From the NCBI GenBank assembly GCA_022615215.1, contig JAKEHD010000408.1, forward strand, positions 1 through 18,948: a DNA stretch of 18,948 nt, given 5' to 3'. Below, one piece after another: positions 1-7,720 of this stretch (the first letter of the stretch is position 1; each line of letters opens with the position of its first letter). The notes under the pieces are model-generated. The model saw only the letters and a program-made list of their open reading frames with translations. It did not search any database and was not told the DNA's origin. The position numbers and the translations under genes are program-made. Origin of the DNA: Blastocatellia bacterium. Lineage in GTDB: Bacteria > Acidobacteriota > Blastocatellia > UBA7656.

Positions 1-100
1 AAAGATTTCTTTCTTATAAAGATTTCTTTCTTATAAAGATTTCTTTCTTATAAAGATTTCTTTCTTATAAAGATTTCTTTCTTATAAAGATTTCTTTCTT
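1..100. repeat. 17-bp tandem repeat array, about 5.9 copies
   Basis: The unit AAAGATTTCTTTCTTAT is repeated without mismatch five times (1-85), followed by a sixth copy that lacks the last two bases (86-100). The array touches the window edge, so its true length is unknown. The 19-nt array exit AAAGATTTCTTTCTTCTTG (86-104) occurs again as a lone copy at 230-248, which may be the ancestral single unit. The repeats are contiguous with no spacers, so this is not a CRISPR array. No gene can be supported in 1-334; the region downstream of cdd holds only this array and the two repeat elements listed next. Confidence 0.95.
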
Positions 101-138
101 CTTGCGGCGCACTCCAAATATGTTCTGCACTTGCGGAA

Positions 139-167
139 AAACTTTCATTTTATCCCGCGCGCAGTAT
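139..167 (+). repeat. 29-bp dispersed repeat, copy 1 (promoter-like layout)
   Basis: This 29-bp stretch (starts AAACTTTCATTT, ends CGCGCGCAGTAT) is found again without mismatch in inverted orientation at 7686-7714. In this copy CTTTCA (142-147) and TATACA (165-170) are separated by 17 bp, like a weak sigma-70 promoter. No plus-strand gene follows, so a promoter role here is unsupported and the element is best called a dispersed repeat. Confidence 0.8.
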
Positions 168-169
168 AC

Positions 170-222
170 ACAGATTTCACAGATGAATCATCTTTCTCTA
201 TCCGTGCCATCTGTGTCTGTAG
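170..222. repeat. Imperfect inverted repeat of CACAGAT type
   Basis: The left arm ACAGATTTCACAGATG (170-185) can pair imperfectly with the right arm CATCTGTGTCTGT (about 209-221); the left arm has three extra T. Short CACAGAT/ATCTGTG inverted elements are common intergenic filler in several bacterial phyla. A related fragment, ACCACAGATTCCAC, lies upstream of malQ near 18854. No function can be read from it. Confidence 0.55.
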
Positions 223-334
223 AAGGCATAAAGATTTCTTTCTTCTTGTGCCTTCCACTGTGGTTATTCTTAATCTCAGGCGCTCGTTTGCGCCGGATGA
301 CTTTCAAAACATAGAAACGGTTCGACGCGCCTTG

Positions 335-766
335 CTATCTCACGCCTTGCAGGAACGAGGCATCGAACGCATTCGGAAACAGGTCTTTGATTTTAAACTT
401 CTGAACGTCGCCCGACAGATTCGCCAGTATGACAACGGTTTCATCATCAGCAAATTCCCATATCATCTGCCGACAGCAGCCGCACGGCGGAGTAGGTCTC
501 TCGTGATCGGCCGCTATGGCTATCTTCAGAAACTCACGCGCGCCCTCGCTCACGGCTTTGAACACGGCGACGCGCTCGGCGCACATCGTCAGGCTGTAAG
601 TCGAGTTTTCGATATTGCAACCTGTGAACACGCGGCCGTCCGCAACCAGCAGGGCCGCCCCCACCTCGAACTTCGAATAAGGCGCGTGCGCCGCGAGCCG
701 GGCCTCTTTTGCCCGCTCTATCAATTCATCATCGCTGATTGCCGCGCCGTAGATTCTATTTGTCAT
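335..766 (-). CDS. cdd: Cytidine deaminase
   Basis: It hydrolytically deaminates cytidine and deoxycytidine to uridine and deoxyuridine in the cytosol (pyrimidine salvage). The 143-residue length fits the short tetrameric class. The substrate-binding segment FEVGAAL (33-39) and NIEN (51-54) are present. The zinc and catalytic set is complete: C62-A-E64 in TMCAERVA, and C95/C98 in PPCGCCRQ. An additional cysteine, C97, sits where many homologues have alanine. The start ATG at 766 has GGAG six bases upstream. The upstream DUF433 gene ends only 18 bp away, so the two are probably cotranscribed. With udk and PNP further upstream on the same strand it forms a nucleoside-salvage group. Family assignment is secure. 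Confidence 0.97.
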   Translation of the reverse strand: MTNRIYGAAISDDELIERAKEARLAAHAPYSKFEVGAALLVADGRVFTGCNIENSTYSLTMCAERVAVFKAVSEGAREFLKIAIAADHERPTPPCGCCRQMIWEFADDETVVILANLSGDVQKFKIKDLFPNAFDASFLQGVR

Positions 767-784
767 TCAATACTCCGGTTTGAA

Positions 785-991
785 TCAGATATGCAACCTT
801 TCCTTCGATTCTTCAGGCATTCTTAATGCCTGTTCGCGTGTGACGGTCGGGAACTGTTCGAGAAAGTCGTCGAGACTTTCACCATCTTCAAGGCAATCAA
901 ACAGGTTTTTGATCGACACACGTGTGCCTAAGAAGACAGGCGTTCCACTCAGCTTTTCAGGATCGCATTCGATCAAATCATCTATGTTCAT
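785..991 (-). CDS. Orphan DUF433 family protein (antitoxin-like)
   Basis: This 68-residue protein has the DUF433 hallmarks: a start of type DPEKLSGTPVFLGTRV (10-25), then SLDDFLEQFP (39-48) and VTREQAL (50-56), which form a short winged-helix-like DNA-binding domain. DUF433 proteins are usually encoded directly before a DUF5615 PIN-like toxin and are thought to be the antitoxin. Here the gene in the toxin position is cdd, and no DUF5615 is seen. The start ATG at 991 has a GAGGTG ribosome site five bases away. The protein seems complete, not truncated. It may be a leftover antitoxin, an anti-addiction gene or a local regulator; the sequence does not say which. Confidence 0.85.
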   Translation of the reverse strand: MNIDDLIECDPEKLSGTPVFLGTRVSIKNLFDCLEDGESLDDFLEQFPTVTREQALRMPEESKERLHI

Positions 992-1020
992 CTTTCACCT
1001 CGCAAGTCAGGGGTTGATCT

Positions 1021-1048
1021 CTCATACAAAGGAACGGTGTAACTTCAA
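1021..1048 (-). promoter_or_regulatory. Possible promoter of DUF433-cdd
   Basis: On the minus strand TTGAAG (1048-1043) and TATGAG (1026-1021) each match four of six consensus positions and are 16 bp apart. The predicted start point would lie about 25 bases before the DUF433 ATG at 991. The match is weak, and read-through from the Uma2 gene is equally possible. Confidence 0.3.
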
Positions 1049-1097
1049 TAAGGCTGATTTTATGTCTCACTCAAAATGCTTTTGCCCGTTCGCAGCT

Positions 1098-1655
1098 TTA
1101 TGATCCGAAAACATCTCGAACGCGAAGACGGAAGCCCGGCAGGAGTGGTGAGGTTATTTCATCCTCGATGCTCAGGGTCGCAGTCAGCTTGAGTCCGGGC
1201 GAACGGTAAATCTCTAATGTGGAGGTTTCGGAGTCGGCAATCCAATATTCTTCTACGCTGTAGTCGCCATAAAGCTGTCGTTTGGCCTGGCGGTCTCGCC
1301 GCTCGTTTTTGGCTCCCGGAGACAGCACTTCGATGATCAACTCAGGTGCGCCTGTGATCTGCTCTCCCCAGGCTATCTCTTCGCGCAGGTCATTGCTCAG
1401 GTAAACAACATCAGGTATCACGCTGCTGAAGGCGCTGAAGATGATTTCTGGACCGGGCAGGACTTCACCTATCGGGTTCCGGTCGAGATAATTCTCGATA
1501 GCGACTAACAGGCGGCGCACGATTCGCTGATGGGTCAGAGTAGGCGCACGAGACACGAGAAGTTCCCCCTCGATGAGTTCGTAGCGGTTCCAGTCTTCGG
1601 GCATTGCGCCGAGATCCTCTATCGTCAAAACAGGTTCAACCTTCTTTGTGGTCAT
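1098..1655 (-). CDS. Uma2 family (DUF820) putative PD-(D/E)XK endonuclease
   Basis: This 185-residue protein carries the Uma2 pattern: RYELIEGELL (24-33) with E29, PDVVYLS (81-87) with D82, PELIIEVLSPG (104-114) with E109, and the RDRQAKRQLY segment with K125, ending in a VEEYWIAD-type strand. These are the acidic and lysine residues of a restriction-endonuclease-like fold. The biological role of the family is not established; members are highly amplified in cyanobacteria and some other phyla. The ATG at 1655 has AAGGAG eight bases upstream, so it starts its own translation 67 bp after udk. Its position inside a nucleoside-salvage gene set looks like an insertion of accessory DNA; that is inference. 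Confidence 0.9.
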   Translation of the reverse strand: MTTKKVEPVLTIEDLGAMPEDWNRYELIEGELLVSRAPTLTHQRIVRRLLVAIENYLDRNPIGEVLPGPEIIFSAFSSVIPDVVYLSNDLREEIAWGEQITGAPELIIEVLSPGAKNERRDRQAKRQLYGDYSVEEYWIADSETSTLEIYRSPGLKLTATLSIEDEITSPLLPGFRLRVRDVFGS

Positions 1656-1722
1656 ACTTTATACTCCTTGATCGAACGTAGCATAAAAGCCGCTTTTTTC
1701 AAAGCATTCGTTGCGCCATAAA

Positions 1723-2442
1723 TCAGCCCGTTGTTTCCTCAAGCGATAATCGCTGACCGGTCTGTTTTCGAGCATCCTGGTCCGTCCCAACAGTCACGGC
1801 TTCGGTAGAGCGAGCGAGGATGGAATTGATCTTTCCGATTATAAGATCGATCCCGACTTCGTTGTGGCCGCCTTCGGGGATGATTATGTCTGCGTAGCGT
1901 TTCGATGGCTCGACGAATTGCTGATGCATCGGGCGCACGCTCGTTGTGTACTGTGTGATGACGGAATCGAGCGTGCGTCCTCGTTCATGCACATCGCGTT
2001 GCAATCGCCTTATGAAGCGAATGTCCGCGTCCGTATCCACGAATATCTTCAGGTCCATAAGGCTCCGCAGGTCGGCGAATGCGAATACGAGTATGCCCTC
2101 GATTATGATGACCGGGCGCGGGTGTACGTATAGCCTCTCAGGTTTGCGCGAGTGCGTGGCGTAGTCGTAAAGGGGTTGCTCTATGGTTTCGCCCGCACGC
2201 AAGGCTTCGAGGTGATTTATCATCAGATCGATGTCGAAAGCGTCGGGGTGGTCGAAGTTGACCTTGTGCCTGAGATCAAGCGGCATGTCGCCAAGATTGC
2301 GATAGTAAGCGTCCTGCTGAAGATAGACCACGCTATCCGCGCCGACCGAAGCGATTATCTTTTCGGCGACGGTCGTCTTGCCTGAGCCGGTCCCGCCGCT
2401 TATGCCTATTATCATAAACGCCATTTTATCATCGCCACGCAT
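1723..2442 (-). CDS. udk: Uridine kinase (uridine/cytidine kinase)
   Basis: It phosphorylates uridine and cytidine to UMP and CMP with ATP or GTP in pyrimidine salvage. The P-loop GGTGSGKT lies at 16-23, followed by DAYYRNL (substrate region), FDHPDAFD, PLYDYATHSR, IIIEGILVF and the lid-type RRLQRDVHERGR. The FVEPSKRYADIIIPEGG segment near the C-terminus is typical of Udk. At 239 residues it is about 30 longer than E. coli Udk because of a polar C-terminal tail. The start is uncertain: ATG at 2442 is six bases after the PNP stop, but in-frame ATGs at 2424 and 2415 give a more usual N-terminus, and none has a clear ribosome site. Tight spacing implies cotranscription with PNP. Confidence 0.95.
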   Translation of the reverse strand: MRGDDKMAFMIIGISGGTGSGKTTVAEKIIASVGADSVVYLQQDAYYRNLGDMPLDLRHKVNFDHPDAFDIDLMINHLEALRAGETIEQPLYDYATHSRKPERLYVHPRPVIIIEGILVFAFADLRSLMDLKIFVDTDADIRFIRRLQRDVHERGRTLDSVITQYTTSVRPMHQQFVEPSKRYADIIIPEGGHNEVGIDLIIGKINSILARSTEAVTVGTDQDARKQTGQRLSLEETTG

Positions 2443-2448
2443 GAAGAA

Positions 2449-3303
2449 TCAGTCTTCTGCCCCACCATCCATAGCAGCAAGCCTCGGAATGAGCTTGAGA
2501 ATCAACTCGGAAAGCTGCCGCCCCGCGCGCTCGCCTGTCTCCATGACTTCGTTGTGATTGATCTCTTCCTGGCCGAGTCCGGCTGCCGTGTTCGTGATGC
2601 AGGAGAAGGCCAGCACTTTCATGCCGCAGTGGCGCGCGACTATGGCTTCGGGCACCGTAGACATTCCGAGGGCGTTGCCGCCCAGGTCGCGCATCATGCG
2701 GACTTCGGCGGGAGTCTCGTAAGACGGGCCGCGCAGTGCGAGGTATACGCCTTCGGCGAGGACTATGCCGAGCGAGCGCGCGGCTTCGTGAGCGGCTGCG
2801 ATGCAGGCAGGCGTATAGGCGGTCGTCATATCGGGGAAGCGCGGGCCGAATCGTTCGTCATTAGGCCCCCGGAGCGGGTTATCGCCCATGAGGTTTATGT
2901 GATCGGTTATTATCATAAGCGATCCGGGCTGAAGGTGAGCGGATGTGCCGCCCGCCGCGTTTGTGAGTATGAGCGTGCGCACTCCCATGAGTGAAAACAC
3001 ACGCACGGGCAGGGTGATCTCTTCCATAGAGTAGCCTTCGTAAAAATGAAACCTGCCCTTCATGGCGAGGGCGTCCACTCCGCCGCACTCTCCGATTATC
3101 AATCTCCCCGCGTGCCCCTCGACGGTCGAGTTCACAAAGAAAGGAATATCCTCATAAGGGATCTCGACTCCATCACATACAGCATCGGCCACGCCTCCAA
3201 GCCCTGACCCCAGCACCACTGCCATGCGAGGGCGGAACCTTTCAGCTTTCGATGCGATATAGCGCGCCGCTTCGGCGGCCCTGTCGTAAAGCGGTATCGT
3301 CAA
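2449..3303 (-). CDS. Purine-nucleoside phosphorylase, trimeric type
   Basis: It cleaves inosine and guanosine with phosphate to the free base and ribose-1-phosphate. The 284-residue protein has the full trimeric-PNP set: VVLGSGLGG with phosphate-binding S33, H64 in EGHAGR, R84 and H86 in GRFHFYEGY, LTNAAGG with N115, E196 in GPSYETPAE, M214-S215 in GMSTVPE, and N238 in TNTAAG. N238 is the residue that goes with 6-oxopurine preference, arguing against an MTA phosphorylase. The start is TTG at 3303, supported by AAAGGAG five bases upstream; no ATG gives a complete N-terminus. It is first gene of the PNP-udk pair, six bases before udk. Two hairpins lie upstream, so it probably has its own promoter. 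Confidence 0.95.
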   Translation of the reverse strand: MTIPLYDRAAEAARYIASKAERFRPRMAVVLGSGLGGVADAVCDGVEIPYEDIPFFVNSTVEGHAGRLIIGECGGVDALAMKGRFHFYEGYSMEEITLPVRVFSLMGVRTLILTNAAGGTSAHLQPGSLMIITDHINLMGDNPLRGPNDERFGPRFPDMTTAYTPACIAAAHEAARSLGIVLAEGVYLALRGPSYETPAEVRMMRDLGGNALGMSTVPEAIVARHCGMKVLAFSCITNTAAGLGQEEINHNEVMETGERAGRQLSELILKLIPRLAAMDGGAED

Positions 3304-3408
3304 ACCGGCTCCTTTCGGTCAAAAGATGAATTCGATCGACGGATCAAAACAGACGCTCATTGTACCATCCGGCCCGGCAGTAAGGCAGGCGATAAATTGA
3401 GAATGATC

Positions 3409-3433
3409 GCCGGGAAGCAAAGCGGCTCCCGGC
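3409..3433. terminator. GC-rich hairpin upstream of PNP
   Basis: GCCGGGA (3409-3415) pairs perfectly with TCCCGGC (3427-3433) around an 11-nt loop. No T-run follows on either strand, so intrinsic termination is uncertain. Together with the next hairpin it separates the beta-propeller gene from PNP. Confidence 0.35.
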
Positions 3434-3535
3434 AGATTGATCGGGTTGAAGAAAGGTTTGGAGACTCGAAGGCGAAACGGTATTCCGAGCACAGATCAGC
3501 GCCCGCCATTCGCTCGATACCGCCGAAGGGGATTA

Positions 3536-3564
3536 GAGGCTGGCCCTTCCAGACGGCCAGCCTC
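3536..3564 (-). terminator. Likely terminator hairpin after the beta-propeller gene
   Basis: GAGGCTGGCC (3536-3545) pairs perfectly over ten bases with GGCCAGCCTC (3555-3564), with a 9-nt loop. It begins 19 bases after the stop codon of the broken propeller gene (3584). No strong T-run follows on the minus strand (TAATCCCC), so termination may need a factor. Confidence 0.55.
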
Positions 3565-3583
3565 ACGCCGTATGCGCCTCAGA

Positions 3584-4937
3584 TCAGGTGTTGCCCTGCG
3601 GGCACTCGCAGGTGCTGTTTGCCGTGTTGCTGTCGTGGATGCGCAGGAGAATGCCCCGCACGCTGGTCCTGATTTGCGCATCTCCCACGAACGTGCATAT
3701 CTGGTTTACCTCATCCGGTTTGTTGGTCACCACTGAAACGAACCGGTCAGGTCTCTTGGGATCAGGCCCCCTATCGAACAGCGTGACTTTGCAGGCATCT
3801 CTTTGCACCGCGCCAATCCCTTCCAGGATGAGGCCCCTTGCTGCAATCCTGAAAGACATACTCACCGGTTTGCGAACTGAATTTTATAAACCGGTTTCCA
3901 CTGTCATCCTGAACGCAGCAATCGAAGACAGGTCCGACCGTCATCGGCTCGATGAAGCGCGCGCCCACTCCCGTGATCACAGGCGTGCTCGTTCCCATCA
4001 TGGGGTCGAGTATGAACACGCCGGTGCCATTCGTATGCAGGATGTTGCCGTTGCCCAACTCCCACACTCCGCGCGCCGTCAGTGTTTGCATTGGAGAAAA
4101 GATTGAGCAGATTTCCATCGCTGTCGAATTCCAGTATGCCTTCTTGCGTGCCCGAGAAATTCGCTACAAGGATGTTGCCGTTCGAGCGCCGGGCGATCTG
4201 TTCGGGGAAAGTATTGACAGGGGCGAACGTCCCCAGGTCGTTGCCTGCCAGGTCGTATCGCTCGATCACATCGTTATTGATGTCGGCGACCAGCAATTCC
4301 CCATCTTTGGCAAAGACATCGAAGGGGCTGGAGATGCCCGCATTGAAGAAACCCAGGTTGTTTCCATCAGCGTCGAACATAACTATCGCAGGGCCGGGCG
4401 CTCCGTTGCCCGCTCCCGCGTTGGTTACGAAGAGGGTGTCATTGACGAATTCTATTCCGCGCACATTGTCCAGCCCGGTGTCGACGAGCGCGCCCAGAAA
4501 CGCTCCTGTGTCGATGTCATACCGGAAGACGCCGTCATCGATCTGATCGGATAACCAGATTTCGCCGTTCGCGGCTATCGCATTGATGGGAGTCGAGAGG
4601 TTCGCCGGGTCTTCGATAAAAGCCGCGTTGACGAGCGAGCCGTCGAAGGCGTCAAAAAGCATCACGCGGTCATTCGTGCTTTCGGGCACCATCAACAGGC
4701 CCGCGTTGTTATTCCCCAATGGTCCGAGATGGATGAGGGGCGCGGTCTCTGGAATCGGATCGATACCGTTTCTTCGTCGGCGATGCGGTCTCGTTTTATT
4801 TGCGAGCTTTCGCCAGCCTCGGAAACCACAGACCATGCAGAAGAATACAACAGCATAGCCAGGCAGCAGAACAGGCTGAAAATCACTGCTGGCAAATTCT
4901 TTGAACTTGGGGGTATGCGAATTCGGTTTCTCATCAT
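3584..4937 (-). pseudogene. Secreted NHL-like beta-propeller protein with three apparent frameshifts
   Basis: The reading starts at ATG 4937 (AAAGGA seven bases upstream) with a basic N-terminus and a hydrophobic signal segment (AVIFSLFCCLAMLLYSSAW). It then needs a shift near 4775 to enter the propeller frame. Repeated blades follow, of the type GEIWLSDQIDDGVFRYDI and GELLVADINNDVIERYDL, the pattern of NHL or six-bladed propeller repeats. A second shift near 4071 (one base apparently missing in CGCGGAG) continues into GVWELGNGNILHTNG. A third at the CCCC run 3834-3837 (one base extra) continues into LILEGIGAVQ and ends at 3584 after a cysteine-bearing tail. The joined product would be about 450 residues, likely exported. 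Either it is a true pseudogene or the assembly has indel errors. Function is unknown. Confidence 0.75.
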
Positions 4938-5230
4938 AATGTGGTCCTTTCTTGCAGTTGGCGGAGCAGTCAAACCCTGGCCCGTCGGATCAGTAGCAAA
5001 AGAGACTTGCTGAGAAAGCTTATAAAGAGGCTCGTGTGCCTTCTTGAAAACAACGGTGCCGATTCTAGCATTCGTTGCCGGAGCAGGCAAGCCATCAGGA
5101 ATTCCCGGCGAACGGATTCATCACTCTTTTTCCTCAACCGGGAATAGTTGCTTCTCCTGTCAAGTGCGCCTTGACGACATCAACCAAACCGCGAGGATAG
5201 TAGTTAGACGGATGCTCGATCAATTCCGTA
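4938..5230. other. Spacer without recognised gene
   Basis: This 293-bp spacer lies between the stop of the PD-(D/E)XK-HEPN gene and the start of the broken propeller gene, both on the minus strand. It should hold the propeller promoter, but no convincing -35/-10 pair, clear hairpin, repeat or coding frame with a ribosome site was seen. Confidence 0.5.
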
Positions 5231-5902
5231 TCAGGCCAAAGAGGTTTCAGGAATCGTTTCCAGCAGTTGACTGATTGTTTGCTTCAATGTTTGCACAAGA
5301 TCAGAGTCAAACCCGTCTGCCTTGAAACCGTGAGCGGCAGCATTTCTCAGATTCAAAGCGCGCATGAACAGATCATACTCTTCTCTGGAAATCACACCGT
5401 AAGTTTTCAGTTGTTTTATCAAGTATAGAGAGTCGTAACGCTTGAGAGGAATCTGCTCCGTGCTTGCTAATAATCGAAGCGCGGCTTCGGCAGTAGCCCA
5501 TGACAGGAGCAACGCCGCTTCCTTATGGTTGGATTCAATAAGTTCGTCCGATTCCTTCAGGTTTCTGATGATGTCTTCCTTATCCAATGATCGGGCATCC
5601 TCGACATAAGCCTCTTCTTCCGGCGGATTGGCCATCACCAGGTCGAAGCGCCATCCAGGATGTTGCTGAATCTCTCTCGCCAGGTCTTTCAGGTGTGAAG
5701 ATTGTGCCAGCGATCCTCTCGACTTAACTTCGATTACGATGTTCTCATTTTCCCTTTTGACAAGAATATCGGGTCTGTACTCCGAAAGGAACTCCGGCAA
5801 CTGGCTGCTATCAGGTTGCACGAAGACGGTGTATCCTTTGTTTTCATACTTCTTCGCAACTTCCTGTAGTCGGCGTTTTTCGATCTCCGGTCTTTCCATC
5901 AT
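5231..5902 (-). CDS. PD-(D/E)XK nuclease-like domain fused to a HEPN-like domain
   Basis: This 223-residue protein has two parts. Residues about 1-100 form a restriction-endonuclease-like domain: YRPDILVKR supplies D45, and IVIEVKSRG supplies E58-V-K60, a complete D...ExK site. Residues about 115-223 are mostly helical and contain LRNAAAHG, where R186 and H191 form the R-x4-H motif of HEPN RNases and HEPN-related proteins. The layout resembles a family in which a predicted nuclease domain is joined to HEPN, often met in defence or stress systems. The ATG at 5902 has AGAGGAG upstream, and the preceding ATPase gene ends 26 bp before it, so the two are probably one transcription unit. Its target is unknown. 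Its DNA looks more AT-rich than the neighbouring ATPase gene. Confidence 0.8.
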   Translation of the reverse strand: MMERPEIEKRRLQEVAKKYENKGYTVFVQPDSSQLPEFLSEYRPDILVKRENENIVIEVKSRGSLAQSSHLKDLAREIQQHPGWRFDLVMANPPEEEAYVEDARSLDKEDIIRNLKESDELIESNHKEAALLLSWATAEAALRLLASTEQIPLKRYDSLYLIKQLKTYGVISREEYDLFMRALNLRNAAAHGFKADGFDSDLVQTLKQTISQLLETIPETSLA

Positions 5903-5928
5903 TCAAGCTCCTCTACCCGCATTGCGAT

Positions 5929-7503
5929 TCAACGGTGCGGGTATATGACCACGCGGCGCAGTGGCTCCTGCCCTTTGCTCTCCGATAGCAGGCCGCTGCG
6001 TTCTATGTAGAGGTGCTGCATCCTTCGAATGTGTTTCGGTTGAGGCGATAGCTCGACGGGGCGGCGGCTCTCGACCACTTCTATCACCGCGTCTTCGACC
6101 TCCTGCATGGCGGCGTCTTCGCCGTCCGCGTAGTGACTCTTGCCGAACGTCTCGCGCAGGAAGTTTTCCATCTGTGTGAGCGTGTTGCTGCGAATGGCAT
6201 GCACTTCCACATGTCGGCCGCGCGCCTCGCGCAATCTTTGCGATTGTCGGCGGGCGTGCGACTTCAAGGTAAGCAGCACGTCGGCTTCATCGAGGTCAGC
6301 GGTTATGGTCGCAGGCACTCCCATCTCGACGATGGCCCGCTCCAGACGGTCCCGGCTCAAGGCATAAGGATATATGCGAAGCAGTTTGCCTTTCCCCGTT
6401 GCGGCAGGCGCTTCGCGTTTTCTACGAACCGGCGAGCGGCGTTCATCATAAAACGGCGGCGCGTCTTCGCCTGTGCTCTCTTCGGGTTGTGTGACAGTGA
6501 ATTGGCCGCCTGAGTGGCGCTCGCGTATTTCGGTGCCGGGTATGTAACCGCGCAACATAAGGTCTACCGCATCGGCCACATCTTGATGTATGGCCAGCCG
6601 GTCTTTATGTTGAATCTCTATCAGAACGTCGAAGGTGGGCGGGGCTTTGCGTTCGAGCACGGTTTTTTGAGTGCCGCGCCGCCGGGCTTCTTCGTCCGAG
6701 AGAGTGACGGGCTGTATGCCGCCCACAAGGTCCGACAGCGTCGGGTTGAGCATGAGGTTTTCGAGCGTGTTGCCGTGAACGGTGGCTATGAGCTGGACGC
6801 CGCGCTCGGCAATGGTGCGCGCGGCGAGCGCCTCCTGCGAAGTGCCTATCTCGTCTATGACGATCACTTCGGGCATGTGATTTTCTACGGCTTCGATCAT
6901 AACGGCGTGCTGCTGTTCGGGGTCGGGCACCTGCATGCGGCGGGCGCGACCTATCCCTGGATGCGGCACGTCGCCATCGCCCGCTATCTCGTTCGAGGTG
7001 TCTACGACTATCACGCGCTTCTCCAAATCGTCCGCGAGCACGCGCGCGGCTTCGCGCAGGATGGTCGTCTTGCCGATTCCGGGCTTGCCCATAAGCAAAA
7101 GGCTATGGCCCGATTCGACTATATCCCTGATTATGTCGACCGTGCCGTAGATGGCCCGGCCCACGCGGCACGTCAGGCCGACTATCTCGCCCAGGCGATT
7201 TCGCATGGCGGAGATGCGATGCAATGTGCGCTCTATGCCTGCGCGGTTGTCGCGCGTGAAATGTCCCACACGGCTCGCCACGTATTGAATCTCTTCGCGC
7301 GTGACGAGCGAGTCTGTAAGATAGACGGCGCGGCCCGGATAACGCGCTTCGGGTTGGCGGCCGAGGTCGAGAACCACTTCTATCAACAGGTCGTCCTGGT
7401 CCTCGCCCGATAGTGCGTCGCGTATGTGCGGAGGTAAGACGTTCAATAAAAGGTCGAGATTGTCGGTCGAGACATACTCTTTTTCGTGCGTCGATATGCT
7501 CAT
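5929..7503 (-). CDS. SpoIIIAA/Ycf45-like AAA ATPase with C-terminal R3H domain
   Basis: This 524-residue protein belongs to the group of secretion-type ATPases with a nucleic-acid-binding tail (COG3854-like; plastid and cyanobacterial Ycf45). The N-terminal 120 residues precede the Walker A motif GKPGIGKTT (139-147). Walker B EVIVIDEIG lies at 212-220, and LIATVHGNTLENL is the sensor-like stretch typical of the family. A charged linker (about 320-380) leads to an alpha/beta segment. The R3H domain follows (about 460-524), with R493-x3-H497 in IRRMQH, which binds single-stranded nucleic acid in other proteins. The cellular role is unclear. The ATG at 7503 has no strong ribosome site. The promoter is probably in the repeat-filled spacer to its right, where a promoter-like repeat points towards this gene. 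Confidence 0.9.
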   Translation of the reverse strand: MSISTHEKEYVSTDNLDLLLNVLPPHIRDALSGEDQDDLLIEVVLDLGRQPEARYPGRAVYLTDSLVTREEIQYVASRVGHFTRDNRAGIERTLHRISAMRNRLGEIVGLTCRVGRAIYGTVDIIRDIVESGHSLLLMGKPGIGKTTILREAARVLADDLEKRVIVVDTSNEIAGDGDVPHPGIGRARRMQVPDPEQQHAVMIEAVENHMPEVIVIDEIGTSQEALAARTIAERGVQLIATVHGNTLENLMLNPTLSDLVGGIQPVTLSDEEARRRGTQKTVLERKAPPTFDVLIEIQHKDRLAIHQDVADAVDLMLRGYIPGTEIRERHSGGQFTVTQPEESTGEDAPPFYDERRSPVRRKREAPAATGKGKLLRIYPYALSRDRLERAIVEMGVPATITADLDEADVLLTLKSHARRQSQRLREARGRHVEVHAIRSNTLTQMENFLRETFGKSHYADGEDAAMQEVEDAVIEVVESRRPVELSPQPKHIRRMQHLYIERSGLLSESKGQEPLRRVVIYPHR

Positions 7504-7685
7504 TTCTGCTGCCGCGATGAAAAATCTAATAGTCCGGTTCTTTACGTCATCGCCCGAAATTGAGTTTACTAGAAATCCCCATGCCTTACTAGAGAGCCGA
7601 CCGGTCGCAGAGAAGCAAGGGCGCAGGGGAGCAGAGGAGCAGGGGAGCTAATCCTATTCACCCGCTCGTCTGCACTCGATCATCC

Positions 7686-7714
7686 ATACTGCGCGCGGGA
7701 TAAAATGAAAGTTT
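7686..7714 (-). repeat. 29-bp dispersed repeat, copy 2 (inverted)
   Basis: It is the exact reverse complement of 139-167. On the minus strand it places CTTTCA 17 bases before TATGGA, pointing to the ATPase/R3H gene 180 bp away. It could contribute the promoter of that gene, but the hexamers are poor matches. Confidence 0.8.
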
Positions 7715-7720
7715 ATAAAG

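Noticed and set aside
1..100. CRISPR array
   Set aside because: The 17-bp units are contiguous with no spacers, and no cas gene is present.
3397..3736. Overlapping small frames downstream of the propeller gene
   Set aside because: They run through two hairpins, overlap each other on both strands and have no ribosome site or motif.
6514..7413. Long plus-strand frame of 299 codons
   Set aside because: It lies wholly antisense to the ATPase/R3H gene, has no family-like motif and no ribosome site; it is a shadow of the codon pattern on the other strand.
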